Source: WQXF01 sp031553615 (lineage in GTDB: Bacteria; Bacillota; Clostridia; Christensenellales; Aristaeellaceae). Taken from it: DNA of 64,000 bases. The notes below the pieces were generated by a model. It was not told where the DNA came from, did no database searches, and saw nothing but the letters and a program-made list of their open reading frames with translations. Numbering within the stretch: position 1 is the stretch's first letter; each line of letters opens with the position of its first letter. The position numbers were made by a program, and so were the translations under genes. Where the stretch lies: NCBI GenBank assembly GCA_031553615.1, contig JAVBLJ010000008.1:86416-150415 (forward strand), written 5' to 3'. Below are positions 42,520 to 50,636 of the stretch, piece by piece.

Positions 42520-43395
42520 ATGAAATTCATTTATGGGCAGAGGTGCGTGCGTTGCCAGAATTGCCGAGGGAATTATTGTGCACCCAGATTGGAAAATCCC
42601 GTGTGTGAGGTAACCCGGCAATGTTGCCTCTGCCCCTCCTGCCCGTCGGGCCCTGTCGGGCCGCAGGGTGTGCCTGGCCTTCCGGGACCACAGGGGCCGC
42701 AAGGGCCGCAAGGTGTGCCTGGGCCACCCCCTGATACGACCGAAATCCTCCGGCAGGCGTTCGCGTATACCGATCAGCAGTTCGCTCTCGCCACGGAATA
42801 CACCGACGAACAATTCGCTCTCGCAAACGCTTACACCGACCAGCAATTCGCTCTCGCAAACACCTACACCGACCAGCAGTTCATCCTCGCAAACGCTTAC
42901 ACCGACGAGCAGTTCATCCTCGCAAACGCTTACACCGACCAGCAATTCGCCCTCGCAAACGCCTACACCGACCAGCAGTTCATCCTCGCAAACGCTTACA
43001 CCGACGAACAGTTCGCCCTCGCAAACGCCTACACCGACCAGCAGTTCGCCCTCGCAAACGCTTACACCGACGAGCAGATTCGCCTGCATACGATCGTCGT
43101 GGTGGATTACGGCCTCATACCGGCCGGGGGCACTATCGCGCTGGTGAACAACAGCAGCGGGCGCATTGTGGCGGCGGGCGGATTTACCGTCACCCTGCCC
43201 GCCTACGAGGAAGGGCGCGAGAATACGATCTACTCCTCCATCCAAATTCTCGCCCTGGGGCCGCAGATTTGGCCCTCGGGTTTCTTCACGCCGCCGCCTA
43301 CGCTTCCGCTGGGGGTGAATGAATTCTGGATCAAGGGAATCCGGCTTTTCGACGGAAGCATCCGTTGGACATTTGACACAATAGGGCGGGGGTAG
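42520..43395 (+). CDS. Collagen-like / hendecad-repeat surface protein
   Basis: 291 residues. Cys-rich N-terminus (CVRCQNCRGNYC, CCLCPSCP), a short collagen-like Gly-X-Y run (GPVGPQGVPGLPGPQGPQG, about residues 62-88), then ten 11-residue repeats of the form AYTDQQFALAN (bases 42766-43083) and a C-terminal beta domain (about 105 residues). An 11-residue (hendecad) period predicts a right-handed coiled coil. Together it looks like a trimeric fibre with a globular head: an exosporium or surface fibre, or phage-fibre-like. No signal peptide or anchor. The next gene starts 1 bp after its stop. ATG 42520 has GGCGGGAGGG. Confidence 0.82.
   Translation: MKFIYGQRCVRCQNCRGNYCAPRLENPVCEVTRQCCLCPSCPSGPVGPQGVPGLPGPQGPQGPQGVPGPPPDTTEILRQAFAYTDQQFALATEYTDEQFALANAYTDQQFALANTYTDQQFILANAYTDEQFILANAYTDQQFALANAYTDQQFILANAYTDEQFALANAYTDQQFALANAYTDEQIRLHTIVVVDYGLIPAGGTIALVNNSSGRIVAAGGFTVTLPAYEEGRENTIYSSIQILALGPQIWPSGFFTPPPTLPLGVNEFWIKGIRLFDGSIRWTFDTIGRG
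42766..43083 (+). repeat. Tandem 33-bp coding repeats
   Basis: Ten 33-bp units, nearly identical (AACGC-TACACCGACxAGCAxTTC core), alternate between Gln-Gln and Glu-Gln versions. Recent expansion or gene conversion is likely. Confidence 0.9.
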
Positions 43396-43396
43396 C

Positions 43397-44164
43397 ATGC
43401 CTTCTCAGCGGAACCAGGTCATCGTATGGTATCCGGGATACGTGACCAGCGGCATGGTGGCGCGCTTCCAGGGCTCCAACAACACCGGGCAGGGGCACAG
43501 CGCCACCGCCACCGTTTGGAAAGATTTGATCGACGGCAACGACGCGGTGCTCTCCACCACGCTCCGGCCGGGCACGCGGCAATGGGGCCCGAATTACTTC
43601 GAAAGCATCCGGTTGAACTTCGCGCATTTTTTCTGGCTGACGAGCGCGTTCCCGCCGGAGTTTTCGCCGGAGGAATCCACCGTGGAGGTCGTGTTCATGC
43701 CCTACGTCGGCGCGGACAGAGCCAACGGCGGCGACGTATTCGGCTTTGACAACGTTCCTACATCGCCCTTCGTCTCTATCGGGTTCCAGATGGGCGCGCT
43801 GAACGGGGAAAGCCTGTTTGAGGAAACCGCGACCTTTGTGATCACCTACACGCGCGTCCTGGTGGCCAACACCCTCTACTCCCTGGCCATGACGGCGTTT
43901 CCCTTCAACCCCGTACCCGCGAGCAACGGAAAAAAGCAAGTACTCTACGATGGCGTACTTGCTTTTGAAGCGCCCCGCATCGCGCCCTTTTTTGTGCGGC
44001 TGCCCGAACACCGGCTGGCCCTGAACGCCAATCCGGTGATTGTATCCACCGCGCAGGTTTTCTTTGGCCGAATCTACGAGGTGCGCGTTTACAACCGCGT
44101 GCTTTCGCCCCGGGAGATAGCGCACAACGCCGCCCTGGACCGCGCGATCTACGGGCTGGGATAA
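43397..44164 (+). CDS. LamG / concanavalin-like lectin domain protein
   Basis: 255 residues. The C-terminal segment GRIYEVRVYNRVLSPREIAHNAALD is the LamG_3-type closing strand pattern. Earlier strands (VARFQGSNNTGQG, STVEVVFMPY, FVSIGFQMG) fit a jelly-roll lectin. No signal peptide. Begins 1 bp after the collagen-like gene, so translation may be coupled, and the two could form one fibre. Together they suggest glycan binding on a surface or spore. Family call moderately firm. Confidence 0.78.
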   Translation: MPSQRNQVIVWYPGYVTSGMVARFQGSNNTGQGHSATATVWKDLIDGNDAVLSTTLRPGTRQWGPNYFESIRLNFAHFFWLTSAFPPEFSPEESTVEVVFMPYVGADRANGGDVFGFDNVPTSPFVSIGFQMGALNGESLFEETATFVITYTRVLVANTLYSLAMTAFPFNPVPASNGKKQVLYDGVLAFEAPRIAPFFVRLPEHRLALNANPVIVSTAQVFFGRIYEVRVYNRVLSPREIAHNAALDRAIYGLG

Positions 44165-44177
44165 GGCTTATGTCTGC

Positions 44178-45371
44178 TTAGATCCTCTGAATAAACCGCT
44201 CGATCCGCAGCAGCGCTTCCTGCAGCTTATCCAGCGCGGTGGCGTAGCAGCAGCGGATGTGGCCTTCGCCGCTGGCACCGAAAGCATCGCCGGGCACGCA
44301 GGCCACCTGCTCGGCGCGCAACAGCTTTTCGCAAAACTCCTGCGAGGTCAGCCCGGTGGAAGCGATGCTGGGGAACACGTAGAACGCGCCCAGGGGCTCG
44401 AAGCACTTCAAACCCATTCGGGTGAAGCTATCCACCATCAGGCGGCGGCGGCGATCGTAGCTGGCGACCATGGCGCGCACGTCGGCAAAATCGGTATCCA
44501 GGCCGTGAGCCAGCGCGCGCTCGGCGGCGATTTGCCCCTGCATGGGCGCGCACATGATGGTGTACTGGTGAATCTTGCACATGAGCGAAAGAATCTCACG
44601 CGGGCCGCAGGCGTAACCCATGCGCCAGCCGGTCATGGCGAAGGCCTTCGAAAAGCCGCTGAGGGTGATGGTGCGCTCCCACATGCCGGGCAGGGTGGCG
44701 AAGCAGGTATGCGTATGCCCGCCGTAGGTGAGCTCGCCGTACACCTCGTCGGCGATGACCAGGATTTCGGTGCCGCGCAGCACGTCGGCGATGGCCTCCA
44801 AATCCTGCTTTCGCATCATGGCCCCGGTGGGGTTGTTGGGGTAGGGCAATATGAGCGCCTTGGTGCGCGGGGTGATGGCCTCGCGCAGGGCGGCGGGGGT
44901 GAGGCGGAATTCCTCCGCAAAGGTCGTGCGCACCGGCATGGGCTTGCCCCCGGCGAACACCACGCCCGGCGCGTAGGAAACGTAGGAGGGCTCGGGCACC
45001 AGCACCTCGTCGCCCGGTCGGGTCAGGGCGCGCAGGGCCAGATCGATGCCCTCGCTCACGCCCACGGTGACCAGTATCTCGTTGGTCGGGTTGTATTCAG
45101 CGCCAAAGCGGGTGCGCAGGTATTGCGCGACACGCTTCCGCAGCTGGATACGGCCCCAGTTCGAGGTATACTGGGTCAAGCCGTCCTCCAGGGACTGGAT
45201 GGCGGCCTCGCGGATCGACCAGGGGGTCACGAAATCGGGCTCGCCCACGCCCAGCGAGATGGCTTCGGGCATTTCGGCCACGATATCGAAAAACTTGCGG
45301 ATGCCCGAGGGCGGAACCGCCGCAATCTCCGGGTTAAACAGGCGTTGATAATCCCATTTCTGCTCGCTCAC
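44178..45371 (-). CDS. Class I/II PLP-dependent aminotransferase
   Basis: 397 residues. PLP-binding Lys in TLSGFSKAFAMTGWRMGY, ADEVYGELTY (Asp, Tyr), PNNPTGAM, and the Arg in GEGHIRCCYATA. The clade is PatA/AspC-like aromatic or branched-chain aminotransferase. GTG start overlaps the Lrp-type regulator's stop by 4 bp (GTGA), so the two are translationally coupled. Such regulator/aminotransferase pairs are common in Clostridia. Substrate not determinable. Confidence 0.93.
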   Translation of the reverse strand: MSEQKWDYQRLFNPEIAAVPPSGIRKFFDIVAEMPEAISLGVGEPDFVTPWSIREAAIQSLEDGLTQYTSNWGRIQLRKRVAQYLRTRFGAEYNPTNEILVTVGVSEGIDLALRALTRPGDEVLVPEPSYVSYAPGVVFAGGKPMPVRTTFAEEFRLTPAALREAITPRTKALILPYPNNPTGAMMRKQDLEAIADVLRGTEILVIADEVYGELTYGGHTHTCFATLPGMWERTITLSGFSKAFAMTGWRMGYACGPREILSLMCKIHQYTIMCAPMQGQIAAERALAHGLDTDFADVRAMVASYDRRRRLMVDSFTRMGLKCFEPLGAFYVFPSIASTGLTSQEFCEKLLRAEQVACVPGDAFGASGEGHIRCCYATALDKLQEALLRIERFIQRI

Positions 45372-45862
45372 GGGGACACCGCCAATCTACGATCGCCGTG
45401 CTCGCCGCTGAACACCACGCCGCCCTGCTTGTACGTCTTGAGCATGAAATGGGTGGCCGTGCCGGTGACGCTCTCCAGGGTGGAGAGCTTGGAGGAAACG
45501 AAATTGGCGAGTTGCTTGAGCGTCGGCGCTTCCGCCATCACCATCAGGTCGTAGGCCCCGCTCATCAGGTAGAGCGAGATCACCTCTTCGAATTGGTAGA
45601 TGCGGGAGGCAATGGCGTCGAACCCCTGATCGCGCTGCGGCTGCACGCGCACCTCGATCACCGCCTGCACCCATTCGCGATCGGTGCGCTCCCAGTTGAT
45701 CATGGCCGCGTACTTTACCAGAATGCGCTCCTGCTCCAGGTGGGCGATGGCCTCGCGCACCGTGGGCTCATCGCTGCCGGTCATGACGGCGATGCGGTCG
45801 GGCGCAATGCGCGCATCCTCGGTCAATATATCGATGATCTGCATTTCCAGCGTGTTGAACAT
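45368..45862 (-). CDS. Lrp/AsnC-family transcriptional regulator
   Basis: 164 residues. N-terminal winged helix (MFNTLEMQIIDILTEDARI, VREAIAHLEQERILVKYAAMI), then the RAM/AsnC effector domain (VIEVRVQPQRDQGFDAIASRIYQF, LYLMSGAYDLMVMAEA). ATG 45862 follows AAAGGGGAGT; the family N-terminus begins there. It probably senses an amino acid and controls the coupled aminotransferase gene. Confidence 0.92.
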   Translation of the reverse strand: MFNTLEMQIIDILTEDARIAPDRIAVMTGSDEPTVREAIAHLEQERILVKYAAMINWERTDREWVQAVIEVRVQPQRDQGFDAIASRIYQFEEVISLYLMSGAYDLMVMAEAPTLKQLANFVSSKLSTLESVTGTATHFMLKTYKQGGVVFSGEHGDRRLAVSP

Positions 45863-45914
45863 ACTACTCCCCTTTTCTGCGCTTACACGATTGCTTCGAA
45901 AAGCCCTCGATACT

Positions 45915-47585
45915 TTAGAACAAGCCCACGATATCCCCATTTTCCAGCACGTCGATGCCTTCGGCTGCCGGAACCTTGGGCAGGCCGGGCATAGCGATAA
46001 TATCCCCCGAGAAGGCGACCACGAACCCTGCGCCCGCGCTCAGCCGCACCTGGCGCACCGTGAGATCAAAGCCTTCGGGCGCGCCCAGCTTCTTGGCATC
46101 GTCGGAGAAGGAATACTGCGTCTTGGCCACGCACACCGGCAGCGAGCCGTATCCGGCCTTCTCCAGCGTGCGAAGCTGGCCCTCGGCGGGGCCGGTGAAC
46201 ACCACGCCGCGCGCGCCGTAGATGCGGGTTGCGATGGCCTCCAGCTTCTTGGCCAGGGGCAGCTCGTCCGCGTAGGTGAAGGAGAACGCATCGGGCTTGG
46301 CTTTCGCGCAGCTTTCGAGCACCGCGCCCGCCAGCTCCGTGCCGCCCTCGCCGCCCTTGGCCCATACCTCGCAGAGCGCAACCTGCGCGCCCTGGGCGGA
46401 CGCGGCCTCGCGCACCGCCGCGATCTCGGCATCGGTATCGGACACAAACCGGTTGAGCGCCACCACCGGCTCCAGCCCCCAAACCTGCCGGATGTTGTGC
46501 AGATGGCGGGTCAGGTTGGCGAGGCCCTTTTCCAGCGCGGGCAGGTTTTCGGCGGAAAGCTCGGCCTTGGGAACGCCGCCGTGACTCTTGAGCGCGCGTA
46601 CTGTTGCGACCAGCACCACGCAGCTGGGCTTGAGCCCGGCGGTGCGGCACTTGATATCGATGAACTTTTCCGCGCCCAGATCGGCGCCGAAGCCTGCCTC
46701 GGTCACCACATAATCGGCCAAGCCCAGGGCGGTGCGGGTGGCGATGACGCTATTGCAGCCGTGGGCGATGTTAGCGAACGGCCCGCCGTGGATGAGCGCG
46801 GGCGTTCCTTCTAATGTTTGTACCAGATTGGGGCGCATGGCATCGCGCAGCAGTGCGCACATCGCTCCCTGGGCCTTCAAATCGCCCGCAGTGATCTCCT
46901 TGCCCTCGAAGCTCTTGGCCACCACGATGCGGGCCAGCCGCACCTTCAAATCGGCAACATCGCTTGCAAGGCAGAGAATCGCCATCACCTCGGAAGCGGT
47001 GGTGATATCGAAACCATCCTCGCGCGGCATGCCGTTGGCCTTTCCGCCCAGCCCGCTGACGATGCTGCGCAGCTGCCTGTCGTTGCTGTCCAGGCAACGC
47101 CTCCAGCTGATCTGGCGCGGATCGATGCCCAGCACGTTTCCCTGGGAAATGTGGTTATCCACCAGGGCGGCCAGCAGGTTGTTGGCGGCGGTGATGGCGT
47201 GCAGATCGCCGGTGAAATGCAGGTTGATATCGTCCATGGGCGCAACCTGGGCATAGCCGCCGCCGGTCGCTCCGCCCTTCATGCCGAACACCGGCCCCTG
47301 AGAGGGCTGACGCAGCGCCAGCATGGAGCGCTTGCCCAGCTTGCGCAGCCCGTCGGCCAGGCCGATCGAAACCGTGGTTTTTCCCTCGCCCGCCGGGGTG
47401 GGGTTGATAGCGGTGACCAAGATCAGCTGGCCCTGCTTTTTTGCCGCGGGCAGCGCCGTATTCCGCACCTTGGCCTTGAAGCTGCCATAGGCTTCCACGC
47501 AGTCGGCGGGAATTCCGGCCTCGGTAGCGACCTCTGCGATGGGACGCAGCGTTGCGGCTCGTGCGATTTCGATGTCTTGCAGCAT
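45915..47585 (-). CDS. fhs: Formate-tetrahydrofolate ligase
   Basis: 556 residues. ATP-dependent formylation of tetrahydrofolate, a C1-supply step for purines and thymidylate, also part of the Wood-Ljungdahl pathway. P-loop TPAGEGKTT, FNxDLH-like NLHFTGDLHAITAANNL, and GGGYAQVAPMDDINLHF define FTHFS. ATG 47585 (MLQDIEIARAATLRPI) follows GGAAAGGGG. It is not coupled to other Wood-Ljungdahl genes here, so general C1 metabolism is the safer reading. Confidence 0.96.
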   Translation of the reverse strand: MLQDIEIARAATLRPIAEVATEAGIPADCVEAYGSFKAKVRNTALPAAKKQGQLILVTAINPTPAGEGKTTVSIGLADGLRKLGKRSMLALRQPSQGPVFGMKGGATGGGYAQVAPMDDINLHFTGDLHAITAANNLLAALVDNHISQGNVLGIDPRQISWRRCLDSNDRQLRSIVSGLGGKANGMPREDGFDITTASEVMAILCLASDVADLKVRLARIVVAKSFEGKEITAGDLKAQGAMCALLRDAMRPNLVQTLEGTPALIHGGPFANIAHGCNSVIATRTALGLADYVVTEAGFGADLGAEKFIDIKCRTAGLKPSCVVLVATVRALKSHGGVPKAELSAENLPALEKGLANLTRHLHNIRQVWGLEPVVALNRFVSDTDAEIAAVREAASAQGAQVALCEVWAKGGEGGTELAGAVLESCAKAKPDAFSFTYADELPLAKKLEAIATRIYGARGVVFTGPAEGQLRTLEKAGYGSLPVCVAKTQYSFSDDAKKLGAPEGFDLTVRQVRLSAGAGFVVAFSGDIIAMPGLPKVPAAEGIDVLENGDIVGLF

Positions 47586-47672
47586 GTGGATGTCCCCTTT
47601 CCTGCGTTCGCGGCCTTGCGGCTCGCTTGCTTCCTGCTTATTGAACCGTGTTCTTCTGAAACCTTGTTTTTC

Positions 47673-47701
47673 ATTATAGACGAGCAAGGCCAAAGGCGCA
47701 A
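47673..47701 (-). promoter_or_regulatory. Predicted promoter of fhs
   Basis: On the minus strand TTGCGC (plus 47696-47701), 17-nt spacer, TATAAT (plus 47673-47678). No tetrahydrofolate riboswitch recognised in the 80-nt leader. Confidence 0.6.
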
Positions 47702-47754
47702 CACAAAGTCGAGTGCGATTACGGCTTACTATGGGGCTAAATATGGGAGAGCAT

Positions 47755-47900
47755 GCAGAGAAGGTTCTCCAAGGACGACCGATAAGCCCTTGGGTCGCCT
47801 GTGAAGGCGAAATCCCTACCTCAACGAAGCTTTTCAGGAAGATTTCGTGCTCATGCACGACCAGGGGGCTTATCGTTCGCCCCCTGGACTCCTTCTCTGC
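47755..47900. repeat. Compact complete copy of the dispersed element
   Basis: 146 bp with terminal inverted repeats GCAGAGAAGG ... CCTTCTCTGC (47755-47764, 47891-47900). The core is CAGGGGGC ... GCCCCCTG (47862-47886). It lacks the internal about 95-bp block present at 13886-13990. It lies between divergent fhs and dnaN. Confidence 0.8.
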
Positions 47901-47974
47901 ACACCTACTAACTTTTTTTTGACGCGAATGCAATTTGGACGCGAATGCAATCTCCCTTGGAAGGATTTTTTCGC

Positions 47975-48004
47975 TTGCTTAAAGAAGATTATACAGATTA
48001 TAAT
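47975..48004 (+). promoter_or_regulatory. Predicted promoter of dnaN-recF
   Basis: TTGCTT (47975-47980), 18-nt spacer, TATAAT (47999-48004). The leader of about 225 nt includes the DnaA-box-like sites. Confidence 0.6.
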
Positions 48005-48088
48005 GGTATGGACTATCTTTGCCCAAAATGACACGCTTCTGCGCGAAACGGCATGGGGACAAGCCTGCCCTTTCGCATCCCCAGGGGC

Positions 48089-48127
48089 TGTGGAAACCTT
48101 CGCCCCTTTTCCCATGGCTTGTCCACA
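48089..48127. other. DnaA-box-like sites in the dnaN leader
   Basis: TTGTCCACA (48119-48127, one change from TTATCCACA) and TGTGGAAA (48089-48096). Candidate DnaA control of dnaN; too few for a firm origin call. Confidence 0.35.
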
Positions 48128-48234
48128 GGCACTTTTCAGGCGCTCACAGGTCTAGGACCACTTTTCCACCGTTTCCACCGTACTACGACGGCTTCGACAT
48201 AGTATCTCTACATCCACACCGGGAGGGTCATGCG

Positions 48235-49335
48235 ATGCGATTTCATTGTCTAGTATCCAACCTGATGGCTGGGCTGTCCATCGTCAACCGTGCGCTGGCG
48301 ACGCGCTCCACGCTGCAAATTCTGGAGGGTATCCTGCTGGAGACCTGCCCGGAAGGGCTGCGGCTCACCTGCACCGACCTCGCGTTGGGCATTGAAACCC
48401 TGGTCGAGGCCGAGATCGCCGAAGAGGGCCGCATCGTGATGCCAGGCCGCTTGTTCAGCGAACTCATTCGCAAGCTGCCCGAAGGCACGCTGGAGATGAC
48501 GGTGGGGGAAAATCACTCCGCCGTGATCCGCTGCATGAAATCGCGCACCACTTTGGCGGGCATGAGCGCCGTGGAATTCCCCGATCTGCCGCAGGTCGAG
48601 GGGGGGAACCTCATCACCCTGCAACAAAACCAACTGCGCGAGCTTATTCAAAAGACCTGCTTCGCCATCGCCACCGACGAATCGCGTCCGCTGCTCACCG
48701 GCTGTCTGATGGAGATCGACGCCGACGAAATCCGCCTGATCGCGCTGGACGGTTTCCGCCTCGCGCTGCGCAAAATCGCTCACGCGCAGGCCATCGAGCC
48801 CATGCAGGCTGTGATCCCGGGCAAGGTGCTCTCCGAGCTGGCCAAGGTGATGAGCGACGACGATATCGAAGTGCAGCTCAATATTGGCCGCACCCACCTT
48901 TCCGCCGACATGGGCGCGACCCGCGTGGTCACCCGTCTGCTCGAGGGAGAATACACCCGCTATCGCCGCATTTTGCCCACCGAATGGCAGACCCGCATCA
49001 AGGTGAGCAGCAGCGAGCTGGGCAAGGCCATCGACCGCGCCGGGCTGATGGCGCGCGAGGGCAAAAACAACCTGGTGCGCTTCCACATCGCCGAACAACA
49101 GCTGACCCTGACCTCCAACGCCGAGATGGGCGATGTGCAGGAGCAGATCGAGATCATGGTGGACGGCAAGGACCTCGACATCGCCTTCAACGTGCGCTAC
49201 GTGAGCGACGTGCTGAAGGTATTGGACGAGGACGAAATCTGCCTGCGCTTTAATTCCAACGTAAGCCCCTGCGAAATCTGCCCCTCCGAGGGAGATGCAT
49301 ACCTCTACCTGGTGCTGCCGGTGCGCGTTATCTAA
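48235..49335 (+). CDS. dnaN: DNA polymerase III beta subunit (sliding clamp)
   Basis: 366 residues in three clamp domains. Typical segments are MRFHCLVSNLMAGLSIVNRALATRSTLQILEGIL (domain 1 start), FPDLPQ, FAIATDESRPLLTGCLMEI, and EIMVDGKDLDIAFNVRYVSDVLK near the C-terminus. ATG 48235 with GGGAGGG 7 nt before. recF follows by 50 bp. The usual dnaA upstream and S4-domain gene in between are missing. Confidence 0.96.
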   Translation: MRFHCLVSNLMAGLSIVNRALATRSTLQILEGILLETCPEGLRLTCTDLALGIETLVEAEIAEEGRIVMPGRLFSELIRKLPEGTLEMTVGENHSAVIRCMKSRTTLAGMSAVEFPDLPQVEGGNLITLQQNQLRELIQKTCFAIATDESRPLLTGCLMEIDADEIRLIALDGFRLALRKIAHAQAIEPMQAVIPGKVLSELAKVMSDDDIEVQLNIGRTHLSADMGATRVVTRLLEGEYTRYRRILPTEWQTRIKVSSSELGKAIDRAGLMAREGKNNLVRFHIAEQQLTLTSNAEMGDVQEQIEIMVDGKDLDIAFNVRYVSDVLKVLDEDEICLRFNSNVSPCEICPSEGDAYLYLVLPVRVI

Positions 49336-49385
49336 TTCATCGGGGCCGTTGGGCCGAAAAAACCTGAAAGGCGAGGGCGATCAGC

Positions 49386-50594
49386 GTGCGCGTCACCTCC
49401 ATCGAGCTTCGCCATTTTCGGAATTACCGGGAGGCCGGCTTTGCGCCCGATCCGCGTCTGACGGTGCTTACCGGGCAGAATGCCCAGGGCAAGACCAACG
49501 TGCTCGAGGCGCTGCACCTCTGCTGCCTGGGCCGTTCGCACCGCACCTCCCACGATAAAGAGCTGATCGCTTGGGGCCAGGATCGCGCATCGGTCAAGGT
49601 TTCAGTGCGCCAGCGCGATGGCACCCACGATGTGGGAATCGTGCTGCACCGGCAGGAGGCCAAGCGCAAGCAGGTGCTGGTGGGCGGCAAACCGGTGGCG
49701 CGAATCGGTGAATTGATGGGTCATTTCCATGGCATCCTGTTTTCGCCGGAGGATCTTTCCATCGTCAAGGACGGGCCTGGTGAGCGCCGCCGCTTTCTGG
49801 ATATGGAGCTATCGCAGCTCCGCCCCGTGGTGTTCTACGCGCTGCAGCGCTACGTGCGCGCGCTAAGCCAGCGCAACAACCTGCTGCGCGAGCTGCAGCG
49901 CAATCCAGCGCTTCGTTCCACCCTGGATAGCTGGGATGAACAGTTGGCCCAAGCCGGAGCCGCGGTGGTGCTGCACCGCCGAACGTACACCGAAGCGCTG
50001 GCCCTGGCAGCCCGCGCCAACCATACCGCCATCGCGGGCGGAGGCGAGCCGCTGCTCGTCCGCTATCAGACGCAGATCGAGGGCGACGGCGATCAGGCCG
50101 CGCTCACCGAGCAATTCCTGCAAAGGCTGCGCAGGGCGCGGGAGGAGGACATCCGCCGCGCCACCACCAGCGTGGGCCCGCACCGCGACGAGCTGCGCCT
50201 TTCGCTGGGCGACAAGGAGGCGCGCGTGTACGGCTCGCAGGGGCAGCAGCGCACCATTGTGCTCGCTCTCAAGCTGGCTGAGCTGGACGTGGTGCGCGCC
50301 GAGCGCGGCGAGAACCCGGTGCTGCTGCTGGACGATGTGATGAGCGAGCTCGATCCCTTCCGCCGCCAACAGCTGGTGGAGCGCATCGCAGGCGTGCAGA
50401 CCATTGTGACCTGCACCGACCTTTCGGATTTGGGTGGCGCGCAGCCGGGCGCGGTCTACCAGGTACAGGCGGGGACGCTGATGGGAAACCCTGTGGAAAA
50501 CCTTACAAAAAGCATGGTGGACGACGGAATACAAAGCGCGGTTTCGCGAGAGATTGATCTCGCTTCGGATGCATCGATCGATGACTTGATCTAG
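49386..50594 (+). CDS. recF: DNA repair and replication protein RecF
   Basis: 402 residues. SMC-like ATPase that binds gapped DNA and loads RecA. Walker A GQNAQGKTN (residues 30-38), signature SQGQQRTIVLALKLAEL-like segment, Walker B LLLDDVMSELD. GTG start. The C-terminal about 35 residues (VENLTKSMVDDGIQ onward) extend beyond the core. It follows dnaN, as usual near origins; purL follows instead of gyrB. Confidence 0.95.
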   Translation: MRVTSIELRHFRNYREAGFAPDPRLTVLTGQNAQGKTNVLEALHLCCLGRSHRTSHDKELIAWGQDRASVKVSVRQRDGTHDVGIVLHRQEAKRKQVLVGGKPVARIGELMGHFHGILFSPEDLSIVKDGPGERRRFLDMELSQLRPVVFYALQRYVRALSQRNNLLRELQRNPALRSTLDSWDEQLAQAGAAVVLHRRTYTEALALAARANHTAIAGGGEPLLVRYQTQIEGDGDQAALTEQFLQRLRRAREEDIRRATTSVGPHRDELRLSLGDKEARVYGSQGQQRTIVLALKLAELDVVRAERGENPVLLLDDVMSELDPFRRQQLVERIAGVQTIVTCTDLSDLGGAQPGAVYQVQAGTLMGNPVENLTKSMVDDGIQSAVSREIDLASDASIDDLI

Positions 50595-50636
50595 GATTTG
50601 TTTTGGATTTACGAATTACGAGGTGGAGGTACAACC

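Noticed and set aside
42766..43083. CRISPR-like regular 33-bp repeats
   Set aside because: There are no unique spacers between units; the repeats are contiguous and in frame within a gene, and no cas gene is nearby.
42463..43398. Antisense open frame with repeats opposite the collagen-like gene
   Set aside because: Its repeats are just the complement of the coding repeats; the plus-strand product has recognisable collagen and coil features.
42520..44164. Prophage tail-fibre genes
   Set aside because: Collagen and lectin domains occur in phage fibres, but no structural, lysis, integrase or replication phage genes are present around them.
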